A DNA stretch of 64,000 nt from Rhizobium sp. CIAT894 (GCF_000172795.2 NZ_CP020947.1:2049001-2113000), one strand, 5' to 3'. Numbered from the stretch's first letter, positions 36,013-44,180 are shown. Notes: generated from the sequence alone by a model not told the origin. Numbers and translations: made by a program.

Positions 36013-36195
36013 TCAGTAACTGCAGGAGCGAGCGTTGCCGGGTCTGAATCCACCAGCACATGCCGGGTTTATCGATGTATCCCGCTGATATTGAAAATCT
36101 TCGCGATCGGGCTTGTCGGGCGTGGTGCAGGAAGACGTGATCGCAGACACACCGATCAGCGCCCCGGCAGCGATAAATGTCAGAAATCGGTTCAT
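36013..36195 (-). CDS. Small secreted or lipoprotein-like protein
   Basis: A 60-residue protein with a signal sequence MNRFLTFIAAGALIGVSAIT followed by SSC, an imperfect lipobox. The mature part is about 38 polar residues with two more Cys (NPACAGG and ARSCSY). GGGAG lies 7 bases before the ATG. It is probably exported to the periplasm or anchored to the envelope. No family is recognised. Confidence 0.6.
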   Translation of the reverse strand: MNRFLTFIAAGALIGVSAITSSCTTPDKPDREDFQYQRDTSINPACAGGFRPGNARSCSY

Positions 36196-36535
36196 CTGGG
36201 CGCTCCCTTGCGAGGTTATCTGAATCGCAATCTACCATGCCGTCACCAGCCTAAAAGAAAACTTCCGGCACGCTTGATTACCCTAAAATGGAAGCCTTCC
36301 GGGCGATATGCATCGGCTGATCCGAACACGTGTGCAATTGACCAGCCAATCTCGGCTGCAGAGGGTTGAGCCGCGATCGCTGACTGATTCACTCAAGATA
36401 ATCTGATCGAGCTATTCTGTCATTATGGAAGTAGTGTCGCAGGTGTTCGGTCAGATATAACCGATTTTGCCTTGAATGAATCTAGGTTTTTTAGTAATGT
36501 TATCCCATAAAAAGTAATATAAATGGGAGGATACT
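36196..36535. other. AT-rich region before the DUF982 gene
   Basis: This 340-bp stretch between divergent genes is distinctly AT-rich from about 36400 to 36535. It ends in GGGAGGATACT, the ribosome-binding site of the DUF982 gene. No gene is seen. Both divergent promoters should lie here. Confidence 0.45.
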
Positions 36536-36829
36536 ATGTCGGAAACTCGGTTTGATCCGGTTTTGCTTCATCGTCAACATTTCATCGCTGAGATCACGTG
36601 TCTCGATGAAATCTTCGATTTTCTGGATGAGTGGCCGCAGGACAAACGGGGGCTGGCATATGACACGCTGTTGAAGGCTTGCCGAGATACGGCCAGCGGC
36701 CGTTTCCCGCTGAGCGCTGCGCGCGAGAATTTCCGGCGTTTCCTGAAAATGTCGGGGGTGCTTGCCAAGGTCGAGGGCGCTCCCAAATTCGAGCAACTGA
36801 TGGGCGATCGAAATATCGGCAATGCTTGA
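36536..36829 (+). CDS. DUF982-family protein
   Basis: A 97-residue protein with the DUF982 pattern: an Asp-Pro-Val start (RFDPVLL), ITCLDEIFDFLDEWPQDKRG with the Trp-Pro core, then LLKACRDTASGRFPLSAARENF. The family is abundant in Rhizobium and its function is unknown. GGGAGGA upstream is a strong ribosome-binding site. A second, diverged DUF982 gene lies at 38342. A dispersed repeat and hairpin terminator follow. Confidence 0.82.
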   Translation: MSETRFDPVLLHRQHFIAEITCLDEIFDFLDEWPQDKRGLAYDTLLKACRDTASGRFPLSAARENFRRFLKMSGVLAKVEGAPKFEQLMGDRNIGNA

Positions 36830-36838
36830 TCAAGGCGG

Positions 36839-36940
36839 GTCGTTACCGCAAAATTGTGCAGCGTTTTTTGCGGTAACGACATGCTGGACAAGAAAGACCT
36901 GAGGCGCGAGGGCGAATGCGAAAGATTGCGACGCCCTTGA
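36839..36940. repeat. Dispersed rhizobial repeat, copy B
   Basis: GTCGTTACCGCAAAA (36839-36853) pairs perfectly with TTTTGCGGTAACGAC (36866-36880), then a tail with AGAAAGACCTGAGGCGC and GAAAGATTGCGACGCCC matches copy A at 34603-34708. The dyad is better preserved here than in copy A. It starts 9 bp after a DUF982 stop. Confidence 0.7.
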
Positions 36941-36954
36941 GATGGAAATAGGCA

Positions 36955-36994
36955 AGAACGCGCCGTCACATTCTGTGCGGCGCGTTCTGGTTTT
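36955..36994 (+). terminator. Candidate intrinsic terminator after the repeat
   Basis: AGAACGCGCCG (36955-36965) pairs perfectly with CGGCGCGTTCT (36978-36988) and is followed by GGTTTT. It could end transcription of the DUF982 gene 125 bp upstream. It also lies downstream of the convergent cyclase gene. Confidence 0.65.
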
Positions 36995-37085
36995 ATGCCG
37001 CTTGCCCGCCCTACGCCTGTTTCTTCGCCACAGCCCGCGCGGCAAACCTTCTGTCGGAGGCGGATGTCGATCCCACCGGCGCATT

Positions 37086-37910
37086 TCAGGCAAGGCCACC
37101 ATTCCAGTCGCATCGAAACACCAGCACCGGCTTCGCAAAGCCCTTGAGGCGTCGGCGTGAGGCGTGACCGAAAAGATCGGCGGCGCCATATTCCCGAAAG
37201 ATATTCTCCGAAACGAGGATCTGGTCGCTGGCGGCGGCAGCGCAAAGGCGCGCCGCGAGCTGCACGGTCGAGCCGAAAAGGTCGTTGCTGCCCTCGACCG
37301 GCTCGCCGCAATCCAGCCCGATGCGGATATGGATCGGCTCGGCGTTTCCGCCGTTGTAACGCTTGAATTCCTGCTGGATCGTCATGGCGCATTCGACGGC
37401 GGCCGTTGTGGCGGAAAAGGCGGCCATGATGCCGTCGCCGGTATGCTTCACCTCCCGGCCTGACGTTTGCCCGAGACATCGGCGCACGATCGCATCATGA
37501 GCCCGCACCATTTCGGTTCCGATGCGGTCGCCGAGCCGTGCCGTCATCTCCGTCGATCCGACGATGTCGGTAAAGAGTATTGCCCGATGACCGGGATCCA
37601 CGTCGGCCGAGGATTGCCCAGGCGCCGGCTCGGGATCATGAATTCGGCCGAGAAAAGCTTCGACCGCAGACAAGGCGACCTCGACGATCTCGCCGGCAAC
37701 AAAGCCGTGCGCCTCGCGATGCACGCATTGGGCGGTTTCCATGTCGGGCGCATCCACGAGACAGAAGGCGGTCCCGCGCCGCTGGTCGAACCAATAAGTG
37801 AGAAACTTGACGCCGTAGCGATCCTGAATGTCGAGATCCATGCGATGCGCCCGGGCAACATCGGCCGCCGACGTTCCCTCGAGAAAGTGCCGGTCCATGA
37901 AGATAGGCAT
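37086..37910 (-). CDS. DUF4242-adenylate/guanylate cyclase fusion protein
   Basis: A 274-residue soluble protein with two domains. Residues 1-85 match DUF4242: MPIFMDRHFLEGTSAADVA, then DLDIQDRYGVKFLTYWFDQ and AHG. From about 105 on is a class III cyclase catalytic domain: AILFTDIVGSTEMTARLGD supplies the first metal Asp, VKHTGDGIMAAF the second, and FGSTVQLAARLCAAA is the C-terminal helix. It should make cAMP (or cGMP) under control of the N-terminal domain. GGGGG seven bases before 37910 supports this start. The N-terminal domain also occurs alone as a small orphan or metal-binding protein. Confidence 0.82.
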   Translation of the reverse strand: MPIFMDRHFLEGTSAADVARAHRMDLDIQDRYGVKFLTYWFDQRRGTAFCLVDAPDMETAQCVHREAHGFVAGEIVEVALSAVEAFLGRIHDPEPAPGQSSADVDPGHRAILFTDIVGSTEMTARLGDRIGTEMVRAHDAIVRRCLGQTSGREVKHTGDGIMAAFSATTAAVECAMTIQQEFKRYNGGNAEPIHIRIGLDCGEPVEGSNDLFGSTVQLAARLCAAAASDQILVSENIFREYGAADLFGHASRRRLKGFAKPVLVFRCDWNGGLA

Positions 37911-38341
37911 CGCGCGCCCCCAGATCCGCCCGTGCAAGAGGCGGCATTCTACGATCTGGATGCGGCTTCGTCCACCTTTGAGACAATCAAGAGGTGATCA
38001 TTAAGGCTGTTGCATTGAGAAAATCCTATGCGTTGCTGTAGATCCCATAGAATACGAAAGGAATGGTTGTGTTTTAATCAGTGTGATTTGCATATAAGCC
38101 CGATATTTACCATAATCGGCCGTTTAAAGACTAGCCATGGGTGTCGTGCCTATTCGGGAAGCTTCAGGCGTTCCACCGTCTCAAGCACCTGTCGGAATCT
38201 GGAGGGATGAAGAGCTGCGTCTGTCATGGTCCATCTCAGCCAGGATCAAAGCCGCAGGCCGGCAGGCGAGGCGGCCCGCCGACGGCACAAATATTGCATC
38301 GCACCCCATAAGCCCACCAACACTGGAAAAGCTGTAGCAAA
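37911..38341. other. 431-bp region without a supported gene
   Basis: The first half (about 38000-38140) is AT-rich and probably carries the cyclase promoter. Short open frames at 38028-38337 lack motifs and good ribosome-binding sites. GGAAAA at about 38325-38330 precedes the GTG of the next gene. Confidence 0.4.
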
Positions 38342-38599
38342 GTGAAACAGACGGCAAACTTTCGACCGGTCGGTTTGGCCTCCATAGGGCTCGGCCATTA
38401 TGCCGTCGTTAACTCTGTTTGGGATGCTGCGCGCACGTTGCTGCACGACTGGCCGGTCGATGACGGCGAAGAATATTTCGAAGCCGTAAAGTCATGCCTG
38501 GATGCGATTATCGGCGATCTCCGGCCGGAAGAGGTGCGGGCATCCTTTATCAGGGCCGCACAGGAAGCCGGCATTGCCGTCATAGAAGCCGCGGATTGA
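38342..38599 (+). CDS. DUF982-family protein (second copy)
   Basis: An 85-residue protein starting at GTG. It has typical DUF982 sequence: VNSVWDAARTLLHDWPVDDGEEYFEAV with the Trp-Pro core, then CLDAIIGDLRPEEVRASFIR and AAQEAGIAVIEA at the end. Similarity to the copy at 36536 is only in the motif pattern, so they are diverged paralogues. The ribosome-binding site is weak. Function is unknown. Confidence 0.8.
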   Translation: MKQTANFRPVGLASIGLGHYAVVNSVWDAARTLLHDWPVDDGEEYFEAVKSCLDAIIGDLRPEEVRASFIRAAQEAGIAVIEAAD

Positions 38600-38732
38600 G
38601 TGAACGCCGCCCTTCGACGAAAATCTCCAGCCTGTCGATCAAGTCCGACCATCCATCCCGGGCCGATCACCCATCTTGACATTTCCGACTGACGGTCTAA
38701 ATTAGAACAAAACATGAACATTGGAGATGGTC

Positions 38733-38903
38733 ATGACGCATACGGAACAAGTGATCGCCAACGCCCTAGCCCTTGTCGAAGCGTCTCGTGCCGCACGCGA
38801 GCGGGATCAGTTGCGGCGTGCCGCCTGGCAGAGAAAGGTCGAACTCAGCCGGCCGCTGCCGCCCTTGCCGCGTCCGGTTCAATTGCCGTTGGCGCTGAAC
38901 TGA
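38733..38903 (+). CDS. Small hypothetical protein, first of a TGATG-coupled pair
   Basis: A 56-residue protein: MTHTEQVIANALALVEASRA, then a basic helix (ARERDQLRRAAWQRKVE) and a Pro-rich tail with PLPPLPRPVQLPLALN. GGAG is 5 bases before the ATG at 38733. Its TGA overlaps the ATG of the next gene (TGATG), strong evidence of translational coupling. No family is recognised. Confidence 0.55.
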   Translation: MTHTEQVIANALALVEASRAARERDQLRRAAWQRKVELSRPLPPLPRPVQLPLALN

Positions 38904-39166
38904 TGCAGCCGGCAAAAACCTCACCCGATCCGTCTCGGCCCGATGACGTGTTGCCCGATCAAACGTGGCTCGACGAAGCTTGGCCCGATGAAGCTTGGGA
39001 AGTCGAAGCCGTGCTGGCCTGGCATGACGACAATGCCAAGGCGACGATCCGCGCGCTGCTCGATGACTGCAAACATCTGCGCCAACAGCTGGCGCTGGCC
39101 GAATGCGCGATGAGCCGGGGGATGACACGTGGTTGGACGCCACGTTATGAGCGCGACGCCCTTTGA
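38903..39166 (+). CDS. Small acidic hypothetical protein, second of the coupled pair
   Basis: An 87-residue protein with a short internal repeat near residues 19-34 (DQTWL, DEAWP, DEAWE). A helix (VLAWHDDNAKATIRALLDDC) and LRQQLALAECAMSRGMTRGW follow. The latter end is common in rhizobial orphan proteins. It begins within the TGA of the preceding gene. Function is unknown. Confidence 0.55.
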   Translation: MQPAKTSPDPSRPDDVLPDQTWLDEAWPDEAWEVEAVLAWHDDNAKATIRALLDDCKHLRQQLALAECAMSRGMTRGWTPRYERDAL

Positions 39167-39230
39167 ACCGGACACGCCTGAAATCAAGCATCTTGGGATG
39201 CTGATCGGGGCTTCGGGGCGGCAAAAGACC

Positions 39231-39380
39231 TCAGCTGCCAAGGCCAATATTGGCGAAATAGGCCTCCAGTACCGAAGCTTCGCCGGAGGCGACGATGGCA
39301 CCGACATAACCGTCCGGGCGCACCAGCACCCAGTCGCCCGGTGTCAGGGCGTAGGCGTCGCGGAAGTGCCGCCGACCGCC
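39231..39380 (-). pseudogene. C-terminal remnant of an FAD monooxygenase
   Basis: The minus strand encodes HFRDAYALTPGDWVLVRPDG, then YVGAIVASGEASVLEAYFAN and a TGA at 39231-39233. This is the end of a PheA/TfdB-type hydroxylase; compare VLIRPDGYVAWVGDG in the intact gene at 33090. Upstream of about 39368-39380 homology stops, and a stop codon occurs at 39396-39398. The 5' nine-tenths is gone. Confidence 0.6.
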
Positions 39381-39574
39381 GCGTGCGCGAGGCGGTCATC
39401 AGCCCGAAAGGCAAGGCGATGACCGACCGCATCGACGTGGCGCGCGAAAGGATCGGCCGCGCCATCTTCGAGCGCTGGGACGAGCACGACTTCAATGAGC
39501 TGGTGCGGCTGATGCGGAAGTTTGCAGAGGATATCGGCGGCGGCGTGGGAGAATCCAAGGCAGAGGGCGGCTGA
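39371..39574 (+). pseudogene. C-terminal remnant of a MarR-family regulator
   Basis: The plus strand reads DRRVREAVISPKGKAMTDRI, then a helix with ARERIGRAIFERWDEHDFNE and LVRLMRKFAED, ending at a TGA at 39572-39574. The first part is the wing-to-dimerisation segment of MarR proteins (R-x-x-x-x-x-x-T/S-x-K-G). No N-terminal helix-turn-helix precedes it. It abuts the monooxygenase remnant head to head. Confidence 0.6.
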
Positions 39575-39597
39575 CGAGGGCGCGTCTCAGGCTCGCT

Positions 39598-39990
39598 TCA
39601 GCAAAACAGTTTGGCGGCCGTGACTTCGACTTCCACGAGGAATTCGGGGCGGGTGAAGCCGCTGACGATGATCAGCGTCGAGGCCGGCTTCGGATCGAGC
39701 GTATAGCGATCCCGTATGGCCATATAAGCAGGGAAATCCTCGCGCTTCGTCACAAAGCCCGAGATGCGGATGACATCGGCAAAACTCATTTCCGCTTCGG
39801 CGAGAATTGCCTTGATGGCCTCGAAGCAAAGTTCTGCCTGCGAGCCGATATCCTCCGGCGCTTTCTCGTCGAGACCGATGCCGAGCTGGCCGGAGGTCAC
39901 GAGCAGCGAAGCGCCCGGCGGCACCAGCAGCCCGTGATTGTAATTTCCGAACGGACGGCGGACGGACGGGGGATTGAAAATCGTCTTCAT
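39598..39990 (-). CDS. RidA/YjgF/YER057c family protein
   Basis: Trimeric RidA-fold protein of 130 residues. It has HGLLVPPGASLLVTSGQLGI, QAELCFEAIKAILAEAEMSF, VIRISGFVTKREDFPAYM and TLIIVSGFTRPEFLVEVEV. RidA proteins hydrolyse reactive enamines/imines or act as deaminases of pathway intermediates; RutC of pyrimidine degradation is a relative. The usual Arg of the RidA group is in IRDRYT or SGFTRPE. It is last in the seven-gene operon, which suggests an imine or enamine intermediate in the pathway. Confidence 0.85.
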   Translation of the reverse strand: MKTIFNPPSVRRPFGNYNHGLLVPPGASLLVTSGQLGIGLDEKAPEDIGSQAELCFEAIKAILAEAEMSFADVIRISGFVTKREDFPAYMAIRDRYTLDPKPASTLIIVSGFTRPEFLVEVEVTAAKLFC

Positions 39991-40029
39991 AGGTCTTTCC
40001 TAGGGTAGCAACGAGGAAGATGCGGGCTC

Positions 40030-40611
40030 TCAAAACCGCTCCATCGCCGTCTTCACCTTCTCCAAAAACCTGGCCCGGCTTTCCGGCGTGCAATTGTTCA
40101 TGTCGTAATGAGCAAGAAAGGTGACCGGCCGCAGCGGATTGATCTGCGCTCTCAGCACACGCTTGACGATCTTCTTCGGCGGGTTGCCGGCGACGAAGGC
40201 GCGAAACGGCGTGGCGCCATATGTCAGCACGGCCGCGAGTTTCCTGATGTGGCGCAGGCGCGATTCCACCTTGCCGTCGACCAGTTCGAAGGAGACGCCG
40301 GGAAGCCAGACGCGGTCAAAATAGCCCTTCAGGATCGCCGGGAAACCGAAATTCCAGATCGGCGTCACCAGCACCAGCGCTTCGGCCCACTTCAGCCGCT
40401 CGACATGGGATTTCACCAGCGCGGTATTGCCGGGATAATCGTGATAGGCGAGCCGGTCGTGTCGGGAGAGCACCGGATCGAAATTCTCTGCATAGAGATC
40501 GCACCCATCTACCTCGTGACCGGCCTTTTGCAGGCTTTCCAGCGTCTGTTTGTAGAGCGCCTTGCCGTAGCTTTCCTCGACCGGATGCGAGTGAAGAACG
40601 AGAACTTTCAT
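40030..40611 (-). CDS. Flavodoxin-fold NAD(P)H:quinone oxidoreductase
   Basis: FMN/FAD-binding protein of 193 residues. The start KVLVLHSHPVEESYGKALYK is the NQO1/KefF-type phosphate-binding loop. VLVTPIWNFGFPAILKGYFDRVWLPG is the conserved central motif of this family. It probably reduces a quinone, azo or nitro group, or supplies reduced flavin. It overlaps the start of the FAD oxidase gene by one base and lies 40 bp from RidA, inside the operon. Confidence 0.86.
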   Translation of the reverse strand: MKVLVLHSHPVEESYGKALYKQTLESLQKAGHEVDGCDLYAENFDPVLSRHDRLAYHDYPGNTALVKSHVERLKWAEALVLVTPIWNFGFPAILKGYFDRVWLPGVSFELVDGKVESRLRHIRKLAAVLTYGATPFRAFVAGNPPKKIVKRVLRAQINPLRPVTFLAHYDMNNCTPESRARFLEKVKTAMERF

Positions 40612-42017
40612 CAGGCCTCCATGACGCTCGCGAGCCCCGGGAAGAGATAATTCTTGCCGGCATTGAAATCGAAATCGGGATTTTCCCAGGCGATCATCTT
40701 GCCGGGGTTCAACAGCCCCCTCGGGTCCGTTTCCTGCTTGAAGGCGAGCTGTATTTTGTCGGTGCGCTTCATGCCGCCTTCTTCAAGCGTATAACGATGC
40801 GGATTGAAGATCGGGCAGCCGTGATCCTGGTGGATCTTGATGATCTCCTCGAGGCGCTCCTCCGTGCTATAGCGCACCAGCGGCAGGCCGGAGCATTGGA
40901 TCTGCCCGTCGAACCTGATGAATTCGAGATGGCCCGGCACTTCGTCGCCGAAGATCTCGACCATCTTGGCGACCTTGGCGACGTGATCCGGGCCTGGATA
41001 CTGAACCTGCAGATAGGTGAAGCCGGGATCGACCTTCAAAGCACGCAGCGTCGTGTGGTTCCACGCAAGTTCATAGGCATGCGGAATACCTTTCATGCTT
41101 TCGACCGTGTCGGAGCGGAAGATGATCTCGCCTTTATGGGCGGCTGAAAAGGCGAGGAAGGCGTCCATCGAATGCGGCGCGATCATCAGCACCACCACCG
41201 ACTGGCCCTTGCGGATATAGGGTTTGTGGCGGGTGAAATAGTCGTGCGGGATCGGTGCCGCGATCGGCGCGATTTCCTTGACGAGGATGCCGTTGCATTT
41301 GGCCAGCGCATCCGAGAAGCGCACCGATGCCATGAAGTCATCATGGCCGACAAGCACGTCGACCCAATCATAAGCAGGCGCGAGCGGCATTTCGATTTCG
41401 GTGATGATCCCGTTGGTGCCGTAGGCATGGCTCACCTTCTGCAGGTCCCAGCCGGTCAGGTCGAGCACGCGCGGCTCGGCCTCCATGGTGACGACGCGCA
41501 GACGCAGAATATTACCGAGATCGCGCAGTCCGCCCCAGGTGATCGAACCGACGCCGCCGGAGCCGCCGGCGACGAAGCCGCCGACCGTTGCCGTCTGCGC
41601 CGTCGACGGGTGGAAACGCAGTTCCTGGCCGGAATGCGCCTTGGTCTGCTTGTCGAGCTGAGCAATGACGATGCCCGGTTCGCAGACCACCCGGCCGGGA
41701 TGGATCTCCTTGATCCTGTCCATGGCGGCAAGGTTCAGCACGATCCCGCCGGAAAGCGGCATCGCCTGGCCGTAATTGCCGGTGCCGGCGCCGCGCGGCG
41801 TCACCGGCACGCCATGCGCGAAGGCGACCTTCAGCGTCCGGATGACCTCTTCCTCGTTTTTCGGCGTGACGACGAGATCGGCCGTCACATTGTCGAGCTG
41901 CGCCTTCAGGATCGGCGAATACCAGTAAAAATCACGGCTCTTCTGGCGCACCAGCGCCGGATTGTCCTCGACGGCGATGCCCTCGAGTTCCTTTTTGATC
42001 GTCTGATAATCCGGCAT
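40611..42017 (-). CDS. FAD-linked oxidase (GlcD/D-lactate dehydrogenase type)
   Basis: Flavoprotein of 468 residues. The PCMH FAD domain is visible as VTPRGAGTGNYGQAMPLSGGIVLNL, VCEPGIVIAQLDKQ and VGGFVAGGSGGVGSITWGGL. The C-terminal FAD-oxidase domain ends DPRGLLNPGKMIAWE. Family members oxidise 2-hydroxy acids, but catabolic relatives oxidise other C-N or C-O bonds. The ATG at 42017 has GGAG upstream and is 1 bp after the amidohydrolase stop; 42047 would overlap it. It is probably a late or side step of the same pathway. Confidence 0.85.
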   Translation of the reverse strand: MPDYQTIKKELEGIAVEDNPALVRQKSRDFYWYSPILKAQLDNVTADLVVTPKNEEEVIRTLKVAFAHGVPVTPRGAGTGNYGQAMPLSGGIVLNLAAMDRIKEIHPGRVVCEPGIVIAQLDKQTKAHSGQELRFHPSTAQTATVGGFVAGGSGGVGSITWGGLRDLGNILRLRVVTMEAEPRVLDLTGWDLQKVSHAYGTNGIITEIEMPLAPAYDWVDVLVGHDDFMASVRFSDALAKCNGILVKEIAPIAAPIPHDYFTRHKPYIRKGQSVVVLMIAPHSMDAFLAFSAAHKGEIIFRSDTVESMKGIPHAYELAWNHTTLRALKVDPGFTYLQVQYPGPDHVAKVAKMVEIFGDEVPGHLEFIRFDGQIQCSGLPLVRYSTEERLEEIIKIHQDHGCPIFNPHRYTLEEGGMKRTDKIQLAFKQETDPRGLLNPGKMIAWENPDFDFNAGKNYLFPGLASVMEA

Positions 42018-42018
42018 G

Positions 42019-43332
42019 TCAGGCTCCAACGATGTTATCGAGTTCACGATAGTCCGGTAGGCTGCGGTCGATCACCTTGCCGCGGCGAAGCACGACGCGG
42101 TCGGACTGTGGACGGGAGAGAAATTCACTCCAGCGGCGGGCGCTGAAGAGCACGAGATCGGCCAGGGCGCCGGCGGCAATGCGACCCTTGTCGGGCCGGC
42201 CGAGAATATCGGCAGGCGAGGTGGTGACGACGCGGGCCACTGTGTCCAGCGGGTGATCGAGATGCAGGATCCGGACCGCTTCACGCAACACCTCGACCGG
42301 GTCGAGATCGCCATAGGCATAGAAGGGATCGCGGGTATTGTCGGAGGCAACCGCCGTCGCAACGCTGGCCGCCGCCAGTTCCTTGAACAGGGTGACGCCG
42401 CGCCAGTGAGGGGTCCGGCCGGGATATCGGTCCTGCAGATAGAGGTTGCACATCGGCAGCGAGACGATGGAGAGGCCGGCTTTTGCGACGATGTCGACCG
42501 TGCGTTTTGCCGTCTCCTCGTCCTGCCTGGCGAGCGAGCAGCAATGGCCTGCGGTCACCTTGCCGTCGAACCGGTTGCGCAGCACGGCTTGCGCGATCGC
42601 CTTCAGCGTCTCGGCGGCAGGATCGTCACTTTCGTCGACATGAAGATCGACGTCGAGGCCGTTATCGGCGGCAGCTCTGAAAAGCAGATCGAGCTGGCTG
42701 TCGAGATCGGCATTCATCCGGGTGACGCCGCCGATCAGCCCGCCTTTTTCTCGCACGACGGCGACCAGCTCGGCGAAATAGGCCGCGTCCACCATGTTTT
42801 CCAGCGGAAAGAGCGCCACCGCCTGCAGCGCGATCCTGTCTTTCCAGGCCTCGCGCATCTCGGCAAAAACCTCGAAGGAAATGCGGTGCTGCGGCGCCAG
42901 CGAATCGAGATGCGTGCGGATCAGGCTGGTGCCGTGCGCATAGGCCGAACGCAGTGAGAATTCCATGCGTTTGCCGACATCCGCCGTCGACCAGTACGCC
43001 TCCCGGTCCGCCCGCACGGCGTCCAGGGCGCCGATGAAGGTGCCGTCGGGATTGGCGTTGCGCGGCCAGATATGCCCCTTGTCGAGATGGGTGTGCATAT
43101 CGGTGAAGCAGGGCCAGACCATGCCGTCCTTCAGATCGGACCGCGGCAATTCCACTGGTGCTGCACCTGCCGGCAGCAGCGCGGAGATGACACCATCGGC
43201 GATGACGATATCCGCCTTGACCAGCCCCTCGATCGCCGGCGCGTCAAATCCCTCGACGGCGACGGCAGGCAGCGTCGCATTGCTCAGCACGAAGCGGCCG
43301 GCATTGGGCGGCGAAATGAAGGAATAGGTCAT
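42019..43332 (-). CDS. Cytosine-deaminase-like metal-dependent amidohydrolase
   Basis: TIM-barrel amidohydrolase of 437 residues. The metal His pair is in DMHTHLDKGH (His80, His82). DLHVDESDD and VTAGHCCSLARQ supply further ligands, and VASDNTRDPFYAYG holds the catalytic Asp. The last two are closely like bacterial cytosine deaminase (CodA), which also includes creatinine deaminases and isoguanine or N-isopropylammelide-like enzymes. It should open or deaminate a cyclic amidine. Its ATG overlaps the permease stop (TGATG is seen at the next junction too), so it is co-translated with the transporter. Confidence 0.85.
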   Translation of the reverse strand: MTYSFISPPNAGRFVLSNATLPAVAVEGFDAPAIEGLVKADIVIADGVISALLPAGAAPVELPRSDLKDGMVWPCFTDMHTHLDKGHIWPRNANPDGTFIGALDAVRADREAYWSTADVGKRMEFSLRSAYAHGTSLIRTHLDSLAPQHRISFEVFAEMREAWKDRIALQAVALFPLENMVDAAYFAELVAVVREKGGLIGGVTRMNADLDSQLDLLFRAAADNGLDVDLHVDESDDPAAETLKAIAQAVLRNRFDGKVTAGHCCSLARQDEETAKRTVDIVAKAGLSIVSLPMCNLYLQDRYPGRTPHWRGVTLFKELAAASVATAVASDNTRDPFYAYGDLDPVEVLREAVRILHLDHPLDTVARVVTTSPADILGRPDKGRIAAGALADLVLFSARRWSEFLSRPQSDRVVLRRGKVIDRSLPDYRELDNIVGA

Positions 43333-44180
43333 CAGTTTTCCCGCTTCAGGCTGCTCTCATGCCAACGGTGCAGGGCGAGCCAGGAAATGAACGAGGTGAC
43401 GGCGAAGATCGCCACGCCAAGCAGGGAGAGCATCAGCAGCGCGGCGAAGAGGCGCGGAATGTTGAGCCGGTACTGTGCTTCGAGCAGCCGGAAGGCAAGG
43501 CCGGAGCCGGCGCCCGCCGAGCCGGCCGCAAATTCTGCGACGACGGCGGCAATCAGCGCCAGGCCGCCGCCGATCCTGAGGCCCGTCATGAAATAGGGCT
43601 GGGCGGCAGGCAGCTTGAGGAAGAGCAGCGTCTGCCAGCGCGAGGCGCCGTAAAGCTCGAAGAGATTGATGAGATTGTGGTCGACGCTCTTCAGCCCCTG
43701 AACCATATTCGAAAGGATCGGGAAGAAGGCGACGAGGAAGGCGCAGATCAGCAGCGCCACCTGGGTCGACGGCGCATAGATCAGGATCAGCGGCGAGATC
43801 GCCACCACAGGCGTTACCTGCAGGATGACGGCAAGCGGATAGAAGGCGAGCTCGATCCAACGCGACTGCACCAGGAAGATCGCAAAGCCGACGCCGCCGA
43901 CAAGGGCCAGCATCAGCGACAGCAAGGTGATCTTGGTGGTGACCCAAAGCGCTGGGGCAAGCGTATCCCAGTCCGTCACGAAAGCGTTTGCGACTGCTGC
44001 TGGACCCGGCAGGATATAGGGCGGCACGCCTGAGAGCTTCACATAGGCATACCAGATCAGAACCAGCAGGCCGATAACGAGGAAGGGGATGGCGATGCGC
44101 AGCGCGAGATCGCGGTGTCTTGCGCCTGTGGCATTTACAGAAAGATGAAGGATCTGCGGCGTATCCGTTTCGTCACGCAT
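43332..44180 (-). CDS. ABC transporter permease, SsuC/TauC/ThiX type
   Basis: Inner-membrane permease of 282 residues with about six helices. It has PPYILPGPAAVANAF near the start and the EAA loop YGASRWQTLLFLKLPAAQPYF. This group works with NMT1/THI5-like binding proteins for sulfonates, nitrate, riboflavin or pyrimidines. Start 44180 overlaps the ATPase stop (TGATG). It is the third gene of the operon. Confidence 0.9.
   Translation of the reverse strand: MRDETDTPQILHLSVNATGARHRDLALRIAIPFLVIGLLVLIWYAYVKLSGVPPYILPGPAAVANAFVTDWDTLAPALWVTTKITLLSLMLALVGGVGFAIFLVQSRWIELAFYPLAVILQVTPVVAISPLILIYAPSTQVALLICAFLVAFFPILSNMVQGLKSVDHNLINLFELYGASRWQTLLFLKLPAAQPYFMTGLRIGGGLALIAAVVAEFAAGSAGAGSGLAFRLLEAQYRLNIPRLFAALLMLSLLGVAIFAVTSFISWLALHRWHESSLKREN

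Noticed and set aside
39147..39422. Plus-strand frame of about 90 codons after the coupled gene pair
   Set aside because: It runs antisense through the monooxygenase remnant and into the MarR remnant in another frame; its later half is Arg/Ala-rich shadow sequence.
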